Part shown: in pieces, positions 13,701 to 25,700 of the stretch
Numbering within the stretch: the stretch's first letter is position 1
How the letters are laid out: every line of letters begins with the position of its first letter
Assembly: GCA_035048485.1 (NCBI GenBank)
Contig: CM068583.1
Location: forward strand, 66,277,306 to 66,341,305
Origin: Pteria penguin
Lineage: Eukaryota > Mollusca > Bivalvia > Pterioida > Pteriidae
Direction of reading: 5' to 3'
Length of the DNA: 64,000 bases
The notes under the pieces: generated by a model
Told to the model about the DNA's origin: nothing
Seen by the model: the letters and a program-made list of their open reading frames with translations, nothing else
Database searches by the model: none
Translations under genes and position numbers: made by a program

Positions 13701-16700
13701 TAAGAAGTGTTTACCCAGTCAGAAGTCTCCTGGATATAGCCTGTATCATGTTAACCTGCTTTATTACAGACTATAAGAAGTGTTTACCCAGTCAGAAGTC
13801 TGCTGGATATAGCCTGTATCAAGTTAACCTGCTTTACTACAGACTATAAGAAGTGTTTACCCAGTCAGAAGTCTCCTCAATATAGCCTGTATCATGTTAA
13901 CCTGCTTTACTACAGACTATAAGAAGTGTTTACCCAGTCAGAAGTCTCCTCAATATAGCCTGTATCATGTTAACCTGCTTTACTACAGACTATAAGAAGT
14001 GTTTACCCAGTCAGAAGTCTGCTGGATATAGCCTGTATCAAGTTAACCTGCTTTACTACAGACTATAAGAAGTGTTTACCCAGTCAGAAGTCTCCTGGAT
14101 ATAGCCTGTATCAAGTTAACCTGCTTTACTACAGACTATAAGAAGTGTTTACCCAGTCAGAAGTCTCCTCAATATAGCCTGTATCATGTTAACCTGCTTT
14201 ACTACAGACTATAAGAAGTGTTTACCCAGTCAGAAGTCTGCTGGATATAGCCTGTATCAAGTTAACCTGCTTTACTACAGACTATAAGAAGTGTTTACCC
14301 AGTCAGAAGTCTCCTGGATATAGCCTGTATCAAGTTAACCTGCTTTACTACAGACTATAAGAAGTGTTTACCCAGTCAGAAGTCTCCTCAATATATCCAG
14401 TATTATGTTGGAGTAACTCCTGCTGCTCACTTAGTTGATTCTTGTAAGAAGCCAGCAAGTTTTGGCATTCAAACAACCGTGTTTGTATATCTTAAGCAAG
14501 AAATGGTTAAGGTGAAATATGGCAAAAAATATGAACATTTCTGCAAAGTTTTGAATGTAATATCTGTGTAATGGATAATTAACATTTATTCATTATAAAG
14601 CAAAATACGTCCCAAATGCAGTCACAAATAAATATTTGTATACTCCCAGCTAGTGTCAAGTGTGCATGTTTAGGATACCAAAGAAATACACAGAAAAAAA
14701 AAATTGGAATGAGGAATTAAATTAATTGCTCTCAAAAATATTTTTTACGAGAGTGAAAACTGTTGAAATAGAAGCAAAAACTTTAAACTAGAAATGGCCT
14801 ATAAAACTAAATTACTGATAAATAATGTATGCTATCAAACTAATACTATACTATGAAAATGAGATATAAGCGTTAAAGTGGCCATGGAGTGAGAGAAATA
14901 GGAGAAATATACTAGCTACATCACTTCTAATTAAGAAAATCAAACCTTCCAATTTCTCTTTTGTTCTCTAGGGGATGCGTTACTCTCATTGTCATCTGTA
15001 TCAAGAATCTGCTCTTTATATTGTGCCAGCAGTTCTTGACATTGAAAATATCGAGCCTGAATGTCTGAGACACTCGAGTTAGGGACAGAAATATCAACAA
15101 AATCAACATCTTCATTTTTGAGAAAATATCGAGAAACATCATAAAAAAACATTTCAAATCACATTTTCTTCACTTTTTCATTTATATAACTCATAGAAAT
15201 TCTTACCACAAATTTAATCAAATCTCAATTGATGGGGAGAAATGTGAAATACAGCATATAATAGTGTGATTGTCATGGATAGAAAGGGGTATGATATTAA
15301 GTAATACATCTGAATGTAGATAAATCAGAAGCAAACACTGAGGACCAAATGAAAATTACAGAGCTTTTAAGCATTTTCTCATGTTTTATATAAAGACAAA
15401 GTAAGCAGTTTATAAACTTTCATTTAAAATCAACTGAATCGTACAGTGCACCTAACACAGATACAGACAGATTCACTGACATACAAAAATCAGTTGAGTC
15501 AACAAGGATACCCTCCCGCTCATGAAGAATCTGCTCTTGTTGTTGGACGAGCTGTAACATTTGTCTTTCAAAGTGTTCTCTCTCTTCTTTCAACTGGTCT
15601 GTCACCTTTTCTTTTTCATCTCCCATTCTTTTAAAATACATGTAAAGTGTTAATAAATTAAAAATCAATAATTTCCTGATCTTCAATTCAATCTTCAGTG
15701 CTCAGGGTACCAGTAAATGCCTTTGATCCTCTCACATCTACACATTCACACATGGTGGTTTGAAAGGTTTTAAATATTGAAACCAAAACAAATTACTTTC
15801 CTTTCATCATCAGATTAAAAAGCGATCAAAATATGTTTATGCTACATTCTGTCTGTTCCTTAATCCCTCTCCAAGGGTTAAGGCAAGACAATCTACAGTC
15901 TCAAGGCCATCCTTAATATCAGTGCAGTGTAATGCAGTGGAATCTGTTGTATTCTGGCACATTCTTGAACTTTTTATGACCTTAAAACATTCATAAGATG
16001 TAGTATCGGAAGACCGTCATCTAAAGTTTACACTTTCAAAACAAGAGGCCCATGTGGGCCTATATCGCTCACCTGAGTACCTAAATGATCAGTCATGCAG
16101 GAAGGAAGAAGTCATTATTTTTGCATTACTGTGACTAAGTCAACAGAAATGTTGAAAATATGTCAAATTTTATTTCAGACCAGAATAAAAAACAACACTT
16201 TTTTGCACATCCATTCAGGTGATTTTGATATTAAGCATTTGCTTTTGTCTCTGCAAGATGTGATTCAGAGCAACAAGTTAGTCATTTTCTTTAGGTGGGG
16301 CCTTTTGTTGACCACTACTCTCCATATTTCAATTACCAAGTGGAATATGTACCATTGTGAGACCTACTTTTTAGACATGGCGGCATTATCTGTTAACCAA
16401 TTTGGATGAAATTTACAAAATTGATAGAGGACCTATAGTGCTTCATGTATTCTATGTTTCATTAAAATCTTTCATGTGGTATAACAGCAGAAGTTCAAAA
16501 TGTGAAGAATTGTTCCTATACACCCTCATTTGGAAGTCTTAAAAAATTCATAGAAAATCCAAAAATTGAGATATTGACATAATTCTTTCAAAGTAACATT
16601 CCTTACCATAATTATGATCACAATAGTCCATAAGAAATCATCATTATCAATTAACTAGGAAATATGACACTTTCCTGCATTAAAATAACCAAGTCCAAAC

Positions 16701-19700
16701 AAATGTTGAAAAAAAATTTCTAAAATTTGATTTTGGAAGGGCACCAAAATGACAATACATCTTCACTCATCCCTCTAGATCATTTCTATACATTCTGTTT
16801 GTCTCTGTATACAGCCCATATGAAAAAGAATATTGCCAAAGAAGGGTACTCTTTTGTGACCTACTTTTGACTATGGTGGTACCACCTGTAAAGAGGTCTG
16901 GACGAAAAACAACAGAATTTGAAGAGGATCATAAGTAATTTATTTCTACCAAGATTTATTAAAATCCTTGGAACAGTTTTGCAGAAAAAGTTGAAAATGT
17001 AAAAAATGGCTTTCCCCCCCCCTTTTTTTTGGAAGTCTTAAAAAATTGAGATATTGACAAAATTCTTTCACAATAATATTCCTTACCACAATTATGATCA
17101 AAATAGTCATTAAGAAATCATCAATATCAATTAACTGAAAAACATGACACTTTTCTGCATTGAAATGACTAAGTCCAGAAACACATAAAAAAAGCGTAAA
17201 TTTCTATTTGACGGATCTTAATCCCGAACACAATTTTTGATAACCCATCTTTATAGATTGTTGAAATGCATTGAGTTTCCTCATTTATGTTCTGGTTCTG
17301 GAGAGGAAGATATTTGAAGAGGGGTACCATTTTGGGCACTTTTGGCCCCGCCCTGGATCCTACCCTAAGGAATGTGGATCCCGAACACAATTTTAGTAGG
17401 GGACCTTGAGTACATCATTTATATAAAAGTTTGATCCAAATCTGCAATGTAGTTCCAGAGAAGAAGTCAAAAATGTGAAAAAGTTAAAGACGGACGGACA
17501 ACGACAACAGACAGCACACTATGACTATAGCTCACTTGAGCAAAGGCTCAGGTGAGATAAAAACACACCCAAGGACCTCTACTCCACTTCACTAGTACTG
17601 GAAAAGGAAAACTGGGAATCAATTGACAAGGAAGGAGAGAGGAACCACTAACCAGCTTCATCTTCCCTATTTCCCAAACAACCAAATATACAGCAGTCTG
17701 ATGCTGAATCTGATATAACTTTAGTTACCAATTCCCATAACATCAACCCCACCCCTCTAAGACCTGTTCCCAGCTTGTTAAAGTAATGAAGATCATCAAC
17801 AATCACAGTGTATCCATGCTTAGTGCAGATATTTGTAATCATATTACTGCCATCTACGTCCAAATCTTTTGTACATCATTTGTACAGATCATGAGATGTA
17901 AAAACTAACTCTTATCCTGATTTTCTCAGAACATAAAAATGTTATTTATCTTTTGAACAGTCCAAAAACCAGTAAGCGGGAAGGTAAACTGGATCAATGA
18001 GACTATGGTCCCTCTTGTTCAGACTTCAATGTGCCATTTTCAATATCAATGGGCCATTTTCCACTACCAAAGGGCCATTTACAAAAATTCAGACTACACT
18101 TTTAGCCATCTATCTTGCAGTTTTTGTGTCTGCAAATTGACAAGCTCACTTTCATTCTCACTAGTGCATGTTTTTCAAAATCAGTAGCCTGTTACACTAA
18201 CAATCGAAGACCTTACCATAACTGATCCTGTATATCGGATATTTACATGATTAATTACAAATTCATACCTCATGTAACTTTCAATGGATTTACATCGTAA
18301 GTTTATGCCTAAGATTTTTAGTGAAATGCATTTTCATTGTAAGTTGCACTTGCTGGTACAACTACATTTACAGGTTCACTTACGATTATTAGTGAAAGCA
18401 GGCTACAGGTGATTGGGAACTATAAGTAACTTCACAAAAACGACCACTAAGACTAACGTCAGATAAAGGGACATTTACTGATTGGAAGCTAAACTTGATT
18501 GCTTTGGATCAGCTTTGTTGGTGGGAGTACCGTTAAGATTGTATCACTGTAAATCATGCTGCACCTTTATCAAACTTAATATTATTACAAAGTTATATTT
18601 AAAACCGAAAAGGGAAATCACACAGCCAGCCTTTGCATGTTCCCTCGTGTCAAAATTGAATGCACAATAGGGCGCTTCAAGTAAGTGGTTTAATGCACTA
18701 TTTTCCATCTGAATCGGACTATGTCGCAGGACACGTGATAAACAAACATTGCAGCTTTGAACATTTAATTTACATTTCCATTGTCACAATACTAATGCCA
18801 TGTGAAAATGTGTACATTTGAGAGGTCTTTATATTGCAGTAAAAGTGAAACACATCAGACTATAAGTCTCGACAGGCAATTTAAAGGTGGATCAGATTGA
18901 AGATCACAGTTCTGACCATATATAATCACTTATTCTTGTGAGGGCTTTACCGTATCTTTGGCTTAGACAGAAATTAACTCTGTCCTATAAAACACTGCTA
19001 CTGGCAAGGCTGAATGCATTATGAAAATGATCCAAATTATCTCAATATAAAATTTATGATAAAAGATAGCTAAAGAATGAATTCAATAAAATTTTGTTAT
19101 TTAATTTATGATATGCTTCTAACTTAGCCAATTCTTTTATAAGATTTGCAACTCTCTTCTTGTCTTCTGCACAAAGATCTTTCAGAGAGGCTGGATGTCC
19201 TGGTGGTCTTCCTTTCATCTGCCTTTGTGATATTTCTTCCAAGCTACTAGATATCTACAATTTTAGTAATAACTATTAATATCAAAAATTACACACCAAG
19301 TATCACTTCAATATTTAAAGCACAATAGAAAACTTTCAGGAATACTGATTTTCATCAAAAGGCAATAACTCTTGTAAAACACAATCAATTGCAACAGAAT
19401 ACTCATAGTTCACACACTGACAAAATTTTACTTCAACATTTCAAAGCATGCCTGAAAACTTCCTAGAACACTGATTGTCATCAAAGGGCAATGACTCCTG
19501 TTAAATGGGGTTAATTGCAAAAAAGTAGCACTTTACATATAGGACTTCATACAAACATACATAGCAAATATCACTTCAATATCTCTCAATATAAGATCAA
19601 AATCTTACTAGAATACTCATCTTAATCAATTTAGGGCAGTAACTCTTGTAAAATGGTGTAAATTGCAACAAATGTTAAACTTAATATGTAGGACCTTATA

Positions 19701-22700
19701 CTAAACTTACACATGTAATATCATTTAGATATCTTAAAGTACAACTGAAAACTTTCCAGAATACTTATTTTCATCAAAAGCAATAACTCTAGCAAAATGG
19801 GGTCAATTGCAACAAGCATCTTGAGAATATTACTGAAGCAATACCCCTACCATCCCCAACAAAGTACTATAACTGATAGAATTACATTATTCCCGTTATG
19901 TGTAAGTATTAGTAGCATACAACATGTAACCGGAAAACTATCAAAATGTAACAAATATACACAACATGTAAAAAAGGCAAGATGGAGTGGAAAAATAAGA
20001 CAAGATACAACATGAACCTGATTTAAAGTTCACTTGTAGCCTCTGTGATTGTAATCGTCAACACGGTTTGTAGGGAAAAAGTATTCCACCGAATTTTAAA
20101 AATCATATCCTCACTATATACAACAGTGTACTAAATTTCAATCAAAATTCTGGAAAAAAGAATTCTCATAGACTGTAAATCAATATAAGGCTGTAAATCA
20201 GATAACATTATTCTACAGCAAAATCAAATACCTGACAGTATAAATCACATAACACTGTACTACAGTGCAATCAAATACCTGACAGTATAAATCACATAAC
20301 ACTGTACTACAGTTCAATCAAATATATGACAGTATAAATCAGATAACACTGTACTACAGCTCAATCAAATACCTGACAGTATAAATCACATAACACTGTA
20401 CTACAGCAAAATCAAATACCTGACAGTATAAATCACATAACACTGTACTACAGCAAAATCAAATACCTGACAGTATAAATCAGATAACACTGTACTACAG
20501 TTCAATCAAATATATGACAGTATAAATCACATAACACTGTACTAAAGTTCAATCAAATACCTAACAGTATAAATCAGATAACACTGTACTACAGTTCAAT
20601 CAAATACCTGACAGTATAAATCACATAACAGCTCAATCATACCTGACAGTATAAATCAGGTAACACTGTACTACAGTTCAATCAAATATATGACAGTATA
20701 AATCACATAACACTGTACTACAGCTCAATCAAATACCTGACAGTATAAATCACATAACACTGTACTACAGCTCCATCACATACCTGACAGTATAAATCAG
20801 GTAACACTGTACTACGGTTCAATCAAATATATGACAGTATAAATCACATAACACTGTACTACAGCTCAATCAAATACCTGACAGTATAAATCACATAACA
20901 CTGTACTACAGCTCCATCACATACCTGACAGTATAAATCAGATAACACTGTACTACAGTTCAATCACATACCTGACAGTATAAATCACATAACACTGTAC
21001 TACAGTGCAATCAAATACCTGGCAGTATAAATCACATAACACTGTACTACAAGTTCAATCACATACCTGACAGTATAAATCACATAACACTGTACTACAG
21101 CAAAATCAAATACCTGACAGTATAAATCACATAACACTGTACTACAGCAAAATCAAATACCTGACAGTATAAATCAGATAACACTGTACTACAGTTCAAT
21201 CAAATATATGACAGTATAAATCACATAACACTGTACTAAAGTTCAATCAAATACCTGACAGTATAAATCATATAACACTGTACTACAGTTCAATCAAATA
21301 CCTGACAGTATAAATCACATAACACTGTACTACAGCTCAATCACATACCTGACAGTATAAATCAGGTAACACTGTACTACAGTTCAATCACATACCTGAC
21401 AGTATAAATCACATAACACTGTACTACAGTTCAATCACATACCTGACAGTATAAATCACATAACACTGTACTACAGTGCAATCAAATACCTGACAGTATA
21501 AATCACATAACACTGTACTACAAGTTCAATCACATACCTGACAGTATAAATCAGATAACACTGTACTACAGCTCCATCACATACCTGACAGTATAAATCA
21601 GATAACACTGTACTACAGTTCAATCACATACCTGACAGTATAAATCAGATAACACTGTACTACAGTTCAATCAAATACCTGACAGTATAAATCAGATAAC
21701 ACTGTACTACAGTTCAATCACATACCTGACAGTATAAATCAGATAACACTGTACTACAGTTCAATCACATACCTGACAGTATAAATCAGATAACACTGTA
21801 CTACAGTTCAATCAAATACCTGACAGTACAAATCACATAACACTGTACTACAGTTCAATCACATACCTGACAGTATAAATCACATAACACTGTACTACAG
21901 CTCAATCACATACCTGACAGTATAAATCACATAACACTGTACTACAGTGCAATCAAATACCTGGCAGTATAAATCACATAACACTGTACTACAAGTTCAA
22001 TCACCTACCTGACAGTATAAATCACATAACACTGTACTACAGTTCAATCACATACCTAACTGTATAAATCAGATAACACTGTAATACAGTTCAATCAAAT
22101 ACTTGACAGTATAAATCACATAACACTGTACTACAGCAAAATCAAATACCTGACAGTATAAATCACATAACACTGTAATAAAGTTCAATCACACACCTGA
22201 CAGTATAAATCACATAACACTGTACTACAGTTCAATCAAATACCTGATAGTATAAATCACATAACACTGTACTACAGTTCAATCACATACCTGACAGTAT
22301 AAATCACATAACACTGTACTAAAGTTCAATCACATACCTGACAGTATAAATCAGGTAACACTGTAATACAGTTCAATCAAATACCTGACAGTATAAATCA
22401 GGTAACACTGTAATACAGTTCAATCAAATACTTGACAGTATAAATCACATAACACTGTACTACAGCAAAATCAAATACCTGACAGTATAAATCACATAAC
22501 ACTGTAATACAGTTCAATCACACACCTGACAGTATAAATCACATAACACTGTACTACAGTTCAATCAAATACCTGATAGTATAAATCACATAACACTGTA
22601 CTACAGTTCAATCACATACCTGACAGTATAAATCACATAACACTGTACTAAAGTTCAATCACATACCTGACAGTATAAATAACATAACACTGTACTAAAG

Positions 22701-25700
22701 TTCAATCAAATACCTGACAGTATAAATCAGTTAACACTATACTACAGTTCAATCAAATACCTGACAGTATAAATCACATAACACTGTACTACAGTTCAAT
22801 CAAATACTTGACAGTATAAATCACATAACACTGTACTACAGTTCAATCAAATACCTGACAGTATAAATCACATAACACTGTACTACAGTTCAATCAAATA
22901 CCTGACAGTATAAATCAGGTAACACTGTACTACAGCTCAATCAAATACCTGACAGTATAAATCAGATAACACTGTACTACAGTTCAATCACATACCTGAC
23001 AGTATAAATCAGGTAACACTGTACTACAGTTCAATCACATACCTGACAGTATAAATCAGATAACACTGTACTACAGTTCAATCAAATACCTGACAGTACA
23101 AATCACATAACACTGTACTACAGTTCCATCACATACCTGACAGTATAAATCACATAACACTGTACTACAGCTCAATGACATACCTGACAGTATAAATCAC
23201 ATAACACTGTACTACAGTGCAATCAAATACCTGGCAGTATAAATCACATAACACTGTACTACAAGTTCAATCACATACCTGACAGTATAAATCACATAAC
23301 ACTGTACTACAGTTCAATCACATACCTAACAGTATAAATCAGGTAACACTGTAATACAGTTCAATCAAATACTTGACAGTATAAATCACATAACACTGTA
23401 CTACAGCAAAATCAAATACCTGACAGTATAAATCAGATAACACTGTACTACAGTGCAATCAAATACCTGACAGTATAAATCACATAACACTGTAATACAG
23501 TTCAATCACACACCTGACAGTATAAATCACATAACACTGTACTACAGTTCAATCAAATACCTGACAGTATAAATCACATAACACTGTACTAAAGTTCAAT
23601 CACATACCTGACAGTATAAATCAGGTAACACTGTACTACAGTTCAATCAAATACCTGACAGTATAAATCAGATAACACTGTACTACAGTTCAATCACATA
23701 CCTGACAGTATAAATCAGATAACACTGTACTAAAGTTCAATCAAATACCTGACAGTATAAATCAGGTAACACTGTACTACAGTTCAATCAAATACCTGAC
23801 AGTATAAATCACATAACACTGTACTACAGTTCAATCACATACCTGACAGTATAAATCAGATAACACTGTACTACAGTTCAATCAAATACCTGACAGTATA
23901 AATCACATAACACTGTACTACAGTTCAATCACATACCTGACAGTATAAATCACATAACACTGTACTACAGTTCAACCAAATACCTGACAGTATAAATCAC
24001 ATAACACTGTACTACAGTTCAATCACATACCTGACAGTATAAATCAGATAACACTGTACTACAGTTCAATCAAATACCTGACAGTATAAATCAGGTAACA
24101 CTGTACTACAGTTCAATCAAATACCAGACAGTATAAATCACATAACACTGTACTACAGTTCAATCAAATACCTGACAGTATAAATCAGGCAACACTGTAC
24201 TACAGTGCAATCAAATACCTGACAGTATAAATCAGTTAACACTATACTACAGTTCAATCAAATACCTGACAGTATAAATCACATAACACTGTACTACAGT
24301 TCAATCAAATACTTGACAGTATAAATCACATAACACTGTACTACAGTTCAATCAAATACCTGACAGTATAAATCACATAACACTGTACTACAGTTCAATC
24401 AAATACCTGACAGTATAAATCAGGTAACACTGTACTACAGTTCAATCAAATACCTGACAGTATAAATCACATAACACTGTACTACAGATCCATCACATAC
24501 CTGACAGTATAAATCACATAACACTGTACTACAGTTCAATCACATACCTGACAGTATAAATCAGATAACACTGTACTAAAATTTAATCAAATACCTGACA
24601 GTATAAATCAGGTAACACTGTACTACAGTTCAATCAAATACCTGACAGTATAAATCACATAACACTGTACTACAGTTCAATCACATACCTGACAGTATAA
24701 ATCAGATAACACTGTACTACAGTTCAATCAAATACCTGACAGTATAAATCACATAACACTGTACTACAGTTCAATCACATACCTGACAGTATAAATCACA
24801 TAACACTGTACTACAGTTCAACCAAATACCTGACAGTATAAATCACATAACACTGTACTACAGTTCAATCACATACCTGACAGTATAAATCAGATAACAC
24901 TGTACTACAGTTCAATCAAATACCTGACAGTATAAATCAGGTAACACTGTACTACAGTTCAATCAAATACCAGACAGTATAAATCACATAACACTGTACT
25001 ACAGTTCAATCAAATACCTGACAGTATAAATCAGGTAACACTGTACTACAGTGCAATCAAATACCTGACAGTATAAATCAGTTAACACTATACTACAGTT
25101 CAATCAAATACCTGACAGTATAAATCACATAACACTGTACTACAGTTCAATCAAATACTTGACAGTATAAATCACATAACACTGTACTACAGTTCAATCA
25201 AATACCTGACAGTATAAATCACATAACACTGTACTACAGTTCAATCAAATACCTGACAGTATAAATCACATAACACTGTACTACAGTTCAATCAAATACC
25301 TGACAGTATAAATCACATAACACTGTACTACAGATCCATCACATACCTGACAGTATAAATCACATAACACTGTACTACAGTGCAATCAAATACCTGACAG
25401 TATAAATCAGGTAACACTGTACTAAAGTTCAATCAAATACCAGACAGTATAAATCACATAACACTGATCTTCAGTTCAATCAAATACCTGACAGTATAAA
25501 TCAGGTAACACTGTACTACAGTTCAATCAAATACCAGACAGTATAAATCACATAACACTGTACTACAGTTCAATCAAATACCTGACAGTATAAATCAGGT
25601 AACACTACTACAGTTCAATCAAATACCTGACAGTATAAATCAGGTAACACTGTACTAAAGTTCAATCAAATACCTGACAGTATAAATCATATAACACTGT

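Noticed and set aside
15064..15152. Extension of the hinderin exon upstream of 15064 (the frame is open to 15152)
   Set aside because: Using this part would break the exact spacing between the first coil and CQELL, and the AG at 15065 gives the right phase.
17648..17863. Minus-strand ORF (LHYFNKLGTGLRGVGLMLWE)
   Set aside because: Preceded by a stop, no ATG at its start, no acceptor in frame with hinderin exons and no recognised family.
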